From NCBI GenBank assembly GCA_902782665.1, contig CACZOA010000024.1:1-44901 (forward strand): DNA of 44,901 nt, in the 5' to 3' direction. The DNA is from an uncultured Bacteroidales bacterium. GTDB lineage: Bacteria > Bacteroidota > Bacteroidia > Bacteroidales > Paludibacteraceae. Position 1 is the stretch's first letter. Each line of letters starts with the position of its first letter. Shown one piece after another: positions 27,375-35,254 of this stretch. The notes beneath the pieces were generated by a model. The model searched no databases, was not told the origin of the DNA, and saw only the letters and a program-made list of their open reading frames with translations. The translations under genes and the position numbers were made by a program.

Positions 27375-27566
27375 ATGAAATTAGTAATGGAAGAAAAAAC
27401 AAAGACCACAAACAAGAAAGTGTTCGTGGACGAAAATGGTAGAGAAGAGACCTATTATTATCTGATAGATGATATTGGAAATGAAAAACGGACAAACATT
27501 TCAGCATGGGCGATATCAAAATTTCGTGAGAATCATAATGTGAGAATTTCATTGGATTCACTTTGA
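27375..27566 (+). CDS. Putative antitoxin of a PIN-toxin module
   Basis: 63 residues from ATG 27375 (an upstream in-frame GTG at 27351 is less likely). It is small and charged, with a Lys-rich N-terminus, VFVDENGREETYYYLID in the middle and WAISKFRENHN near the end. I do not recognise a known DNA-binding family. Its place, ending 2 bases before a PIN-domain toxin, suggests an antitoxin. A possible promoter is TTTG (27322-27325), 18 bases, TGGCTTTG (27344-27351). Confidence 0.6.
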   Translation: MKLVMEEKTKTTNKKVFVDENGREETYYYLIDDIGNEKRTNISAWAISKFRENHNVRISLDSL

Positions 27567-27568
27567 CC

Positions 27569-27991
27569 ATGAGATATCTTTTAGATACGAATATATTGAT
27601 TTATTACATGTCTGATAAATCAAGTTTAAGCCAGAATGTTTTGTCAGTTTTAGAGGATTACGATTCTATTTTATGTGTCAGTGCAGAAACGTTAAGGGAA
27701 TTGATAGTCGCTTATCGAAATAAACGACTTTTGAAAAAGATTTGGAAATCATCGGAAGACATGATAAAAGATATTGAGGATATGTTTTGTGTGACAGTAC
27801 TTCCTTTGTCTAGAGAGCATTTAATTACCTATTCTCGTTTGCAAATCAATGAATCACAGGAGCATTTTGATCCATCGGATCATGTGATAATATCGCATGC
27901 AATGACAGAAAAAATGTCTTTAATTTCAAGTGATCATAAGTTTTTGTTTTATGTGAGTCAGGGATTAGATCTGATTTATAATAAGAAATAA
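27569..27991 (+). CDS. VapC-like PIN-domain RNase toxin
   Basis: 140 residues from ATG 27569. The PIN fold has its acidic residues in place: Asp6 in YLLDTNILIYYM, Glu in SAETLRELIV, Asp in FDPSDHVIISHA and Asp in LISSDHKF. VapC-type enzymes cut RNA, often tRNA or rRNA, and are held in check by a cognate antitoxin. It follows the small putative antitoxin gene by 2 bases. The module sits between folC and trpD, at the right edge of the block that separates the two trp clusters. Confidence 0.85.
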   Translation: MRYLLDTNILIYYMSDKSSLSQNVLSVLEDYDSILCVSAETLRELIVAYRNKRLLKKIWKSSEDMIKDIEDMFCVTVLPLSREHLITYSRLQINESQEHFDPSDHVIISHAMTEKMSLISSDHKFLFYVSQGLDLIYNKK

Positions 27992-28003
27992 GGTGGTATG
28001 AGA

Positions 28004-28025
28004 TCACTTTTGTAATTAAAGTGAC
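28004..28025. other. Inverted repeat after the PIN toxin gene
   Basis: TCACTTT and AAAGTGA enclose an 8-base loop. No T-run follows on either strand, so I do not call it a terminator; it could be weak termination or an operator. The rest of 27992-28133 holds nothing I recognise. Confidence 0.4.
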
Positions 28026-28133
28026 TTCTGTGTCTAAAATAAAATCATCCGTCTTTTAGATCTACAGTTGCGTATGCTATGTACTATTGGTTGTATTAAT
28101 CCATATCCAAAATTTCAAAAAAGCGGAAAATAA

Positions 28134-28165
28134 TTTCATTAATAGACCAACATTGATTATTTTTG
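28134..28165 (+). promoter_or_regulatory. Putative promoter of the trpDC...F cluster
   Basis: TTTC (28134-28137), a 20-base spacer and TATTTTTG (28158-28165), a full -7 box with a one-off -33 box. The transcript would start near 28171, leaving a ~30-base leader with no Trp codons before the trpD ATG. This supports 28202 rather than the upstream TTG as the trpD start. Confidence 0.55.
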
Positions 28166-28201
28166 GCAAATTTTGGGACAGTCACATTCGACAAAAACGA
28201 T

Positions 28202-29197
28202 ATGAAAGAGATATTAAGTAAACTTTACACCCAATATACATTGACTCAGGAGGAGGCAAAAAATGTGATGTTGGGTATCGCTGAGGGCCGTTATTGCAAC
28301 GAGCAGATTGCAGCGTGTCTGGCTATAATGCAGACAAGAGGAATCACCGTAGACGAGTTGCTCGGTGTTCGTCAGGGTATGTTGGAAACTGGAGTTCCTG
28401 TTGATTTGGGTGGTGTAAGAGTGGTTGATATCGTAGGTACTGGTGGTGATGGCAAAAACACATTCAACATCTCTACTTGTGCTTGTTTCGTTTTGGCGGG
28501 TGCAGGTTTCAAGGTTGCAAAGCATGGTAACTATGCCGCGACATCTGTGTCGGGCGCAAGTAATGTGCTTGAAGGTCATGGTGTGAAATTCACTAATGAC
28601 AGTGCTGATCTACGTCGCAGTTTGGATGGATCAAACTTCTGCTACATGCACGCTCCTTTGTTTGCGAAGGGAATGAAGAACGTTGTGCCTGTAAGAAAAG
28701 CTCTTCAGGTGCCAACTCTTTTCAACCTTCTTGGTCCGATGATCAACCCTTGCCGTCCACAGTGTCAGTGCTTGGGTACTGCTAATCTGGAGCAGATGAG
28801 ATTGTATGCCAATGTCTTCCAGAAGATGAAGATGGATTATGCGATCGTGACAAGTGAGGACGGATATGATGAGATCTCTTTGACATCTGATTTCAAGATC
28901 ACTGCCGCTGGTTTGGAGAAGGTTTACTCTCCAGCAGATTTCGGATTGAAGACAATCAAGCCAGAGGAGATATATGGTGGATCTACAAAAGAGGAGGCAA
29001 AGAAGATTTTTGATGATGTGTTGACAAACAATGCGACAGAAAGTCAGAAGAACGTTGTGCTTATCAACGCTGCTGCTGCTATGCGTGTCTACGACTCATC
29101 TCTTTCTATGGAAGAGTGTCTTGCTTTGGCAAAAGAGAGCGTTGAGAGTGGAAAAGCAAAGAAAGCATTGGAGAATTACATTAGATTAAACTCGTAA
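28202..29197 (+). CDS. trpD: Anthranilate phosphoribosyltransferase
   Basis: 331 residues from ATG 28202; the frame extends upstream to a TTG at 28163, but that lies inside the predicted promoter. It transfers phosphoribose to anthranilate, the second pathway step. Motifs: DIVGTGGDGKNTFNIST (PRPP binding), KHGNYAATSVSGASNVLE, NLLGPMINPC. Free-standing, not fused to trpG. It opens the second trp cluster; trpC follows after 44 bases. No Trp-rich leader peptide is found upstream. Confidence 0.96.
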   Translation: MKEILSKLYTQYTLTQEEAKNVMLGIAEGRYCNEQIAACLAIMQTRGITVDELLGVRQGMLETGVPVDLGGVRVVDIVGTGGDGKNTFNISTCACFVLAGAGFKVAKHGNYAATSVSGASNVLEGHGVKFTNDSADLRRSLDGSNFCYMHAPLFAKGMKNVVPVRKALQVPTLFNLLGPMINPCRPQCQCLGTANLEQMRLYANVFQKMKMDYAIVTSEDGYDEISLTSDFKITAAGLEKVYSPADFGLKTIKPEEIYGGSTKEEAKKIFDDVLTNNATESQKNVVLINAAAAMRVYDSSLSMEECLALAKESVESGKAKKALENYIRLNS

Positions 29198-29241
29198 GAC
29201 ATAAATAAAATATTAGGATTGTATTATTGTAGTAGTATTGT

Positions 29242-30021
29242 ATGTATCTAGACAAAATTATAGCGCGTAAGGAGGAAGAGGTTGCTGAGTTGAAGCGTAC
29301 GATCAGAATGAGTGACTTCATGGAGTCGGAAATCTATACTCGTGTATGTTACTCATTGCGCAGAAGCTTGTTGGCTTCATCTACGGGAATTATTTCGGAG
29401 TTCAAGAGAAAAAGCCCGTCGAAAGGATTTATCAATGAGAATGCCAAGGTAGACGAGGTTGTCCCATTCTACGAGAAGGCTGGAGCGGCAGGCATCTCCG
29501 TCTTGGCTGACACTGATTTCTTCGCAGGCGCTCCAAAAGATATACGTATCGCTCGTGAACTTGTGGAGATTCCGATTTTGTTCAAGGAGTTTGTGATCGA
29601 TGAGATCCAACTTCACTTGGCAAAGAGTTGTGGTGCTGATGTGGTGTTGCTTATCGCTGCTTGTCTCACACCTGAGCGTGTGGCTGAATTGGCTGAGGAG
29701 GCTAAGCGTCTTGGTCTTGAGGTGCTTTTGGAACTTCATTCCGCTGACGAACTTGGCCATATCAATAAGAATGTTGATATCGTAGGTATCAATAATCGTA
29801 ATTTGAAGACTTTTGAGGTTGATTTGCAGGCATCTATCGACTTGATGTCGCAGCTTCCTAATGATATGGTGCGTATCTCTGAGAGTGGAATCTCAAGTCC
29901 CGACACCATAAAGATGCTTCGTGAGAAGGGATTCCAGGGATTCTTGATCGGAGAAAATTTCATGAAGACTCAGAATCCGGGAGCCGCTTTGAAAGAATTC
30001 ATTGATGAGTTGAAAAAATAA
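29242..30021 (+). CDS. trpC: Indole-3-glycerol phosphate synthase
   Basis: 259 residues. It closes the indole ring from carboxyphenylaminodeoxyribulose 5-phosphate. Motifs: IISEFKRKSPSKG with the catalytic Lys, ISVLADTDFF, FKEFVIDEIQL, LLELHS, GINNRNLKTF, ISESGISS, FLIGENFM. Not fused to trpF, which lies four genes downstream. The next gene starts 10 bases after the stop codon. Confidence 0.96.
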   Translation: MYLDKIIARKEEEVAELKRTIRMSDFMESEIYTRVCYSLRRSLLASSTGIISEFKRKSPSKGFINENAKVDEVVPFYEKAGAAGISVLADTDFFAGAPKDIRIARELVEIPILFKEFVIDEIQLHLAKSCGADVVLLIAACLTPERVAELAEEAKRLGLEVLLELHSADELGHINKNVDIVGINNRNLKTFEVDLQASIDLMSQLPNDMVRISESGISSPDTIKMLREKGFQGFLIGENFMKTQNPGAALKEFIDELKK

Positions 30022-30031
30022 AAAAAAGAAT

Positions 30032-30892
30032 ATGAAACCGCTTTTTTTGATTGTTCGAGATTTACTTTGTGAGCACAGTCTGGTGATTGTTCCCGGACTG
30101 GGTGGCTTTGTGTGTAATAAAGCGAGTGCGCGAATTGACAAGAAAAGCGGAAAATTCACTCCGCCGTCTGTGGAGGTGCTGTTCAACCAACGTTTGCAGC
30201 ACAACGATGGTCTCCTTCAGTCTGCTCTTGTGGAGACGGAAGGATTGTCTGCCAATGATGCAGAGCAACTGATTAAAGAAGAGGTTGCGAGAGTGATGTC
30301 GGCGTTGGCAAAGGAACATAAATTTGATCTGTCTGGACTTGGAGTTCTTGAAAAAGATGGCAGAAACATCATCTTCCATTCACAGCCAAGAGTAGTGGAG
30401 AATGTAGACGCATACGGTTTGCAGGAGTTTTATTTCCCAGAATTGGATGAGGCTGAGGTGGAGCGACGCAATGTCTACCGTCCTACTGAGAAGTCGACTG
30501 GTTTCTCTGTGATCGCAGCTGCGGCAGTTCTGCTGTTCTGCTTCTTTGCACAGCCAGTCCACCGTGACAGTATCAATTCATACCAGGCTTCGTTAATACT
30601 TGACACTCCATGCAATTGGGTCAGTTCACAATCGGTGGAGAAAGTGACCAAATACAGTGTTGTCTTATCAAGATTTGAGACAAAGGCTGAGGCTGACTCT
30701 TTTGCTGTGCAGCAGCAGATGATGGTGAACTCGGATACTGTGAAGGTGATAGAGCAGGGTGATGAATACCTTGCAGTCTTCTCAGAAACCGATAATTGGA
30801 AACAGGTGATATCATCTCTTTACACAGTGCGTGACAGCATGACCAACGTTGTGATGCCGTTTGTGTTGTGCAGAGAAGTTGAGGTCGAATAA
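30032..30892 (+). CDS. HU-CCDC81/SPOR-domain membrane protein
   Basis: 286 residues. Residues 1-~135 match the prokaryotic HU-CCDC81 domains common in Bacteroidetes: LLCEHSLVIVPGLGGFVCN, FNQRLQHNDGLL, FDLSGLGVLEKD. One transmembrane helix at about 157-174. The C-terminus (about 205-280) looks like a SPOR domain, which binds denuded peptidoglycan glycan strands, usually at the septum. It is predicted to face the cytoplasm with the HU-like part and the periplasm with SPOR, so it may link envelope and an internal partner. It is packed between trpC (10 bases) and a DMP19-like gene (24 bases), so it is probably co-transcribed with tryptophan genes. Exact function is unknown. Confidence 0.82.
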   Translation: MKPLFLIVRDLLCEHSLVIVPGLGGFVCNKASARIDKKSGKFTPPSVEVLFNQRLQHNDGLLQSALVETEGLSANDAEQLIKEEVARVMSALAKEHKFDLSGLGVLEKDGRNIIFHSQPRVVENVDAYGLQEFYFPELDEAEVERRNVYRPTEKSTGFSVIAAAAVLLFCFFAQPVHRDSINSYQASLILDTPCNWVSSQSVEKVTKYSVVLSRFETKAEADSFAVQQQMMVNSDTVKVIEQGDEYLAVFSETDNWKQVISSLYTVRDSMTNVVMPFVLCREVEVE

Positions 30893-30916
30893 AAAGGTTG
30901 GCAATAGCACAATAAT

Positions 30917-31432
30917 ATGGCTGAAAATTTCGTTAAGATAAAAGACAGTGAGATAAAGGAGGCTTTGAAAGATGGTGACATCTTGGCTTTCTTTGATTTG
31001 TTTGTGTCGCATTACGCACAGGTGTTCAAGGATGGATACACTGCCGAGGCGATGGCGAAGCTTAACGCGTCGCAGCACACTATCTGGGCTTATCATCTTC
31101 TTTTGGAGGAATTGGATGAAGAGGGTTTTGTCGGTTTGATACAGAATGGTTTTGGAGGATACTTTTTTAAGAATCCTGTGGCAAAGATGCTTAAGTCATT
31201 CGGAGCAGTCAGAACATCCAAACTACTTTATAGCGCTCACGACATTTATGCCGCCAACAAAGAGGATCTGGAGAGAGATAAGAGTGATGATGATTTCATA
31301 GCCTCTTTCGAGGAGTATGAAGCGTTTGATCCGATAGAAGAAGAGATAATAGAAATTTCCGAGCAGGAGAAGAAACTCTTGGCTTACTACATTGATGAGC
31401 ATATTGAAGAGTTCGCTGAGATTCTGCCTTAA
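30917..31432 (+). CDS. DMP19-like (DUF4375) protein
   Basis: 171 residues, no signal peptide. The centre, LNASQHTIWAYHLLLEELDEEGFVGLIQNGFGGYFF, has the form of the DMP19/DUF4375 family (a Neisseria member mimics DNA and binds a repressor). The C-terminal third is strongly acidic (DKSDDDF, EEEIIEISEQE), which fits a DNA-mimic or protein-binding surface. It lies 24 bases after the HU-CCDC81/SPOR gene and 18 bases before porT. Family assignment is moderate; function is inferred. Confidence 0.7.
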   Translation: MAENFVKIKDSEIKEALKDGDILAFFDLFVSHYAQVFKDGYTAEAMAKLNASQHTIWAYHLLLEELDEEGFVGLIQNGFGGYFFKNPVAKMLKSFGAVRTSKLLYSAHDIYAANKEDLERDKSDDDFIASFEEYEAFDPIEEEIIEISEQEKKLLAYYIDEHIEEFAEILP

Positions 31433-31450
31433 AAAAGAAAAATAAGTGAT

Positions 31451-32194
31451 ATGATAAAGAGACAAATTTCATTATTAATCTGTTTGTTATTGTCTTTGCT
31501 GACATTGTCTGCTCAAAAGTACAATGTCGGTGAGGTTCCTAATCTTGTCAATTCGGATAATAAGTCATACCATTTTGGATTTATCCTTGGATTGAATACT
31601 CTTGATTTCAACCCATATCAAAGTGGTGAGATTTTGGAAGACGGAAAAATATGGTATGGAGAAGATATCAATTTTGAAGTCGGATTTTCTATCGGTATCA
31701 TCTCCGATTTGCGTCTTGCCGAGCATCTTGACATGCGTTTCTGTCCTGTGTTGTATTTCGGTGAACGCACATTGAGATTCGTCGATAAAGATGGAAATGA
31801 GAGAGATGGTGGAGATGTGTCTGTGAAATCCAATTTGATTTCATTGCCATTGCTGTTCAAAATTCGTGGACAGAGAGCTCGCAACGTCCGCCCATATTTC
31901 ATTGGGGGTTTTGCAGGAACTATCGCTGTCGGACGAGACAAAGAGGCTCCTATCATGTTGAAAACCACAGACTATGGTCCGGAGATAGGTTTCGGATTTG
32001 ATATTTATTTGCCATACTTCAAATTATGTCCTGAGTTTAAGGCATTCTTTGGTTTGAGCGACGTGATAAATCGAGACAGACCTGATATCGCTAATGCGAA
32101 TGATTTGAAATTCTCTGGTGGAGAGGCAGGAGGAAATGGAGTGTTCTCTAAGTTGACTTCACGAATTTTTGCTATCTCATTCAACTTTGAGTAA
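31451..32194 (+). CDS. porT: PorT-like outer-membrane beta-barrel of the type IX secretion system
   Basis: 247 residues. Signal peptide at 1-21 (ends LSAQ). The rest is amphipathic beta-strands: YHFGFILGLNTLDF, GFSIGIISDLRLAEHLDMRF, LISLPLLFKIR, RPYFIGGFAG, YGPEIGFGFDIYLPYF, and a final SRIFAISFNFE strand. This pattern and length fit PorT, needed for T9SS export and first described in Porphyromonas. The adhesin and GH74-like protein in this window carry T9SS tails, so a substrate-machine link is plausible. trpF starts 1 base after its stop codon. Another PorT-family barrel without T9SS function is a weaker alternative. Confidence 0.78.
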   Translation: MIKRQISLLICLLLSLLTLSAQKYNVGEVPNLVNSDNKSYHFGFILGLNTLDFNPYQSGEILEDGKIWYGEDINFEVGFSIGIISDLRLAEHLDMRFCPVLYFGERTLRFVDKDGNERDGGDVSVKSNLISLPLLFKIRGQRARNVRPYFIGGFAGTIAVGRDKEAPIMLKTTDYGPEIGFGFDIYLPYFKLCPEFKAFFGLSDVINRDRPDIANANDLKFSGGEAGGNGVFSKLTSRIFAISFNFE

Positions 32195-32195
32195 T

Positions 32196-32819
32196 ATGAT
32201 AGTCAAGGTATGCGGAATGCGAGACCCTCGTCAGATGCAGGCACTTGAGGATATGGGTGTTGATTTGATGGGGATGATCTTTTTCCCGAAGAGTCCAAGA
32301 TATGTGGAGACGGAAGGATTTTGTCCTTGTAGTCTGCCACAGAAAATAGCCAAAGTGGGAGTGTTTGTTAAGGCGGATATCGACACTGTGGCGTCTTGTG
32401 TGAAGAAATATAATCTTTCGTTTGTCCAGCTGCATGGCGGTGAAGATGTCGATTATGCGCGTCAGCTGATAGAGAAGACGGGAGTCAAGATAATTAAAGT
32501 GGCGAGTGTGTCAGGTGTAGACGACGTGAGGAATATCCCGACAGAGTGGGAGAGTGTCGCCGACTACATGCTTTTCGACTATAAATGTGTAGGCTACGGA
32601 GGTAGCGGACAGCAGTTCGACTGGGCTGTGTTGGATGAATACACATTGAATATACCATTCCTGTTGAGCGGTGGCGTCGGAGCCGATGATGCTGAGGCAG
32701 TGAAAAACATACGTCATCCCAAGTTTGCAGGAGTGGATGTGAACAGTAAGTTTGAAATTTCACCTGCGAATAAAGATATTGAGAAGGTAAAAACATTTTT
32801 AAGCGTAATAAGAGAATAA
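32196..32819 (+). CDS. trpF: Phosphoribosylanthranilate isomerase
   Basis: 207 residues from ATG 32196, chosen because it starts one base after porT's stop and begins with the expected IVKVCGMRDP (catalytic Cys). Other motifs: GMIFFPKSPRYV, FVQLHGGED, LFDYK with the catalytic Asp, FLLSGGV and GVDVNSKFE. It rearranges phosphoribosylanthranilate to the ribulose form used by TrpC. It is separated from trpC by three non-tryptophan genes. dedA begins 1 base after its stop. Confidence 0.95.
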   Translation: MIVKVCGMRDPRQMQALEDMGVDLMGMIFFPKSPRYVETEGFCPCSLPQKIAKVGVFVKADIDTVASCVKKYNLSFVQLHGGEDVDYARQLIEKTGVKIIKVASVSGVDDVRNIPTEWESVADYMLFDYKCVGYGGSGQQFDWAVLDEYTLNIPFLLSGGVGADDAEAVKNIRHPKFAGVDVNSKFEISPANKDIEKVKTFLSVIRE

Positions 32820-32820
32820 A

Positions 32821-33456
32821 ATGATTGCAGAACTATTTCAAGGAGCGTTGGAAAACCTAAACTATTTTTGGGTTACATTTTTCATGATGATCGAGAGCTC
32901 ATTCATTCCTTTCCCATCAGAGGTTGTGGTTATTCCGGCTGCATTTATGGCGGCGGAGGGAACGATGAGTTTGCCATTGGTTATATTGTTTGCCACAATC
33001 GGAGGATTGCTTGGTGCCACAATCAATTACGTGTTGTCGTATACATTGGGCAGAAAGATCATTTATGCTTTCGCTGACAGTAAGTTAGGACATCTATGTT
33101 TGTTGGATAGCGAAAAAGTGGCATACGCCGAGGAGTATTTCCGTAAGAGAGGAGTGTTGGCGACGTTGATAGGACGTCTGATTCCTGCAGTCCGTCAGTT
33201 GATCTCAATTCCAGCCGGACTATCGAAGATGAATTTTGGCAAGTTCGCCTTCTTCACATTCTTGGGAGCTGGAGCCTGGAACATCATTTTGGCATGTATA
33301 GGATATGCATTCCACGGAGTGATGAACAAAGATGAGCTGATAGAGAAAGTCCAGCACTACAGCCATGAGTTTTTGCTTGTGCTGATCATAATATTCGTCG
33401 GATTTGTCGTATATATGATATATAAGAATAAGAAAAAGGGTGCGTCAAAACAGTAG
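32821..33456 (+). CDS. DedA/VTT-family membrane protein
   Basis: 211 residues with several membrane helices. Family motifs: ESSFIPFPSEVVVIPAAFMA at the N-terminal re-entrant region, and FRKRGVLATLIGRLIPAVRQLISIPAGLSKM, with the conserved Gly-Arg-Pro-Arg residues in the second re-entrant loop. DedA proteins are involved in lipid carrier (undecaprenyl phosphate) or phospholipid flipping and envelope stress. It ends in a Lys-rich cytoplasmic tail. It is the last gene of the second trp cluster, and hairpins follow. Confidence 0.9.
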   Translation: MIAELFQGALENLNYFWVTFFMMIESSFIPFPSEVVVIPAAFMAAEGTMSLPLVILFATIGGLLGATINYVLSYTLGRKIIYAFADSKLGHLCLLDSEKVAYAEEYFRKRGVLATLIGRLIPAVRQLISIPAGLSKMNFGKFAFFTFLGAGAWNIILACIGYAFHGVMNKDELIEKVQHYSHEFLLVLIIIFVGFVVYMIYKNKKKGASKQ

Positions 33457-33488
33457 GTTTAATTCGTATTCTTTTGGAAAACATCTGT

Positions 33489-33524
33489 AGTAGAGACGTC
33501 GCATTGTGGCGTCTCTACTTTATA
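33489..33524 (+). terminator. Hairpin after dedA, first of two
   Basis: 10-bp stem AGTAGAGACG (33489-33498) with CGTCTCTACT (33510-33519), then a short T run. Weak as a terminator because the T run is brief. Confidence 0.6.
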
Positions 33525-33554
33525 ATACGACATCCCCACACAAATGATTGGATA

Positions 33555-33588
33555 TTCCAATTACGTCGATAGACGTTTGATATTGGAA
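33555..33588. other. Two-part inverted repeat between dedA and the Dcu transporter
   Basis: Outer arms TTCCAAT (33555-33561) and ATTGGAA (33582-33588); inner arms ACGTC (33563-33567) and GACGT (33572-33576) around a GATA loop. No T run follows. It may be an RNA structure or a binding site; there is no gene here. Confidence 0.5.
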
Positions 33589-33621
33589 GAATATATTTAG
33601 ACGGATCCTCTTCCTAAATAT

Positions 33622-33656
33622 CCTCCGTGATTGAATTTCAGTCACGGAGGTTTTTA
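33622..33656 (+). terminator. Terminator after the second trp cluster
   Basis: Stem CCTCCGTGA (33622-33630) with TCACGGAGG (33642-33650), which can extend further into the loop, followed by T5. Its core closely resembles the terminator after the Dcu gene at 35149-35182. Confidence 0.88.
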
Positions 33657-33707
33657 TTCTTATGCTGATAAAGTTTGTGCCAGACCAATATTTTGTTGTT
33701 GCAAAAT

Positions 33708-33738
33708 TTTGAATTTAAAATTCAATTTATGATATTTG
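33708..33738 (+). promoter_or_regulatory. Putative promoter of the Dcu transporter gene
   Basis: TTTG (33708-33711), a 19-base spacer and GATATTTG (33731-33738), one base off the TAnnTTTG consensus. It lies 27 bases before the ATG. Confidence 0.6.
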
Positions 33739-33765
33739 AGTATGTGAAACCTAAATTCTAATGCT

Positions 33766-35130
33766 ATGATATTAATGATTCTTCAACTATTGGTCGTATT
33801 GATAGCGCTATATGTGGGCTCCAGATACGGCTCTTTGGCACTAGGAGCTATTTCGGGTATAGGCCTGGCGATTCTTGTTTTGGGCTTTAATCTAAAACCT
33901 GGAACTCCTCCTACAGATGTGATCTATATAATTATTGCGGCTGTCACTTGCGCGGGTATGTTGCAAGCTGCTGGAGGTATGGACTGGATGATTCAATTGG
34001 CGGAAAAAGTTTTGCGAAGCCGTCCAAACAGCATCACATTCCTTGCTCCTATCTGTACGTTCTTCCTGACAGTGATGGTTGGAACCGGTCACGTCGTCTA
34101 TACTCTGATGCCGATCATTTGTGATATCTCGTTGAAACAAGGAATCCGTCCGGAACGACCTTGCGGTGTGGCTTCTATCGCGAGTCAGGTTGGTATAACA
34201 TGTTCTCCTATCGCAGCGGCTGTAGCGTCGTTTGTGACTATCTCCCATGCGGCTGGTTTTGAGATCAGCAACCTTGAAGTGATCGCCATCACGATTCCGG
34301 CTTGTCTGTGTGGATTGATGTGCGCAGCAGCAGCGTCTTACAAACGAGGATTGGACCTTGACAAAGATCCTCAATTTCAGGCACGTTGCAAGGATCCTGA
34401 GACCTACAAATACATGTATGGCAACAATGCCACATTGCTCGACAAAGAGATCAGCAAAGAGGCTAAATGGAGCGTATACATCTTCATGGGTGCTCTCGCT
34501 TTGATCGTTTTGTTCTCTGTATGCCAAATCCTAGGTCATGACATTCGTCCATCATTCCCAGTTGTGAAGGATGGGGTAGAGAAGATGGTTCCGATTGGAA
34601 TGAACATCATTATCCAGATTGTGATGATTGCTGCAGCTGCGTTGATGATTCTCGTTGCAAAAGCAGAACCTAAAAAGGCGATGCAGGGTTCAGTATGGCA
34701 GTCTGGAATGGTTGCCGTCGTCGCTATTTATGGAATCGCATGGCTTGCCGACACCTATTTCGGCAATTATATGGGAGAGATGAAGGGAGCTCTGGGCAGT
34801 ATTGTGGAGCAGTATCCATGGGCGATAGCACTTGTGTTCTTTGCGGTATCAGTGCTTATCAATTCGCAGGGAGCTGTGGTTGTGTCGATGCTTCCACTTG
34901 CTTATTCACTCGGAATACCAGGACCTGTATTGCTTGGACTACTTCCGTCAGTCTACGGATATTTCTTTATCCCTAATTATCCGTCGGATATTGCCACGGT
35001 GAATTTCGACCGTTCCGGCACAACTGTCATCGGAAAATATCTGTTAAACCACTCATTCATGATGCCTGGACTAATCAGTGTGACGGTGTCGTGTATTGTG
35101 GGATATGCGTTGACGATGATGATTTATTAA
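33766..35130 (+). CDS. dcuB: Anaerobic C4-dicarboxylate transporter (DcuA/DcuB family)
   Basis: 454 residues, about 10-12 membrane helices. The N-terminus LQLLVVLIALYVGSRYGSLALG and the segments PICTFFLTVMVGTGHVVYTLMP, ASQVGITCSPIAAAVA and GYFFIPNYPSDIATVNFDRSGTT are typical of Dcu carriers, which exchange fumarate, malate or aspartate for succinate during fumarate respiration. It is a single-gene unit with its own promoter and terminator. DcuA and DcuB cannot be told apart from sequence reading alone; I use dcuB because it is common in this phylum. Confidence 0.92.
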   Translation: MILMILQLLVVLIALYVGSRYGSLALGAISGIGLAILVLGFNLKPGTPPTDVIYIIIAAVTCAGMLQAAGGMDWMIQLAEKVLRSRPNSITFLAPICTFFLTVMVGTGHVVYTLMPIICDISLKQGIRPERPCGVASIASQVGITCSPIAAAVASFVTISHAAGFEISNLEVIAITIPACLCGLMCAAAASYKRGLDLDKDPQFQARCKDPETYKYMYGNNATLLDKEISKEAKWSVYIFMGALALIVLFSVCQILGHDIRPSFPVVKDGVEKMVPIGMNIIIQIVMIAAAALMILVAKAEPKKAMQGSVWQSGMVAVVAIYGIAWLADTYFGNYMGEMKGALGSIVEQYPWAIALVFFAVSVLINSQGAVVVSMLPLAYSLGIPGPVLLGLLPSVYGYFFIPNYPSDIATVNFDRSGTTVIGKYLLNHSFMMPGLISVTVSCIVGYALTMMIY

Positions 35131-35148
35131 ATGAGACATTTTAATATG

Positions 35149-35182
35149 AAAGCCGTGACTGAAACTCAGTCACGGCTTTTTT
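35149..35182 (+). terminator. Terminator of the Dcu transporter gene
   Basis: Perfect 12-bp stem AAAGCCGTGACT (35149-35160) with AGTCACGGCTTT (35168-35179), 7-base loop, then more T. Its core is shared with the terminator at 33622-33656. Confidence 0.93.
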
Positions 35183-35254
35183 ATAGATGTCAGACATAAA
35201 TTTTGTCGTCGCTAAATTTAGAGCTTGGATGGATTCTCTTGTATTCGAGGGTTA

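Noticed and set aside
28079-28099. A six-codon frame MYYWLY upstream of trpD as a second Trp leader
   Set aside because: It has one Trp codon, lies upstream of the predicted trpD promoter and is not followed by a terminator/antiterminator pair.
28163-28201. TTG at 28163 as the trpD start
   Set aside because: It falls within the predicted -7 box; the ATG at 28202 gives the usual TrpD N-terminus and length.
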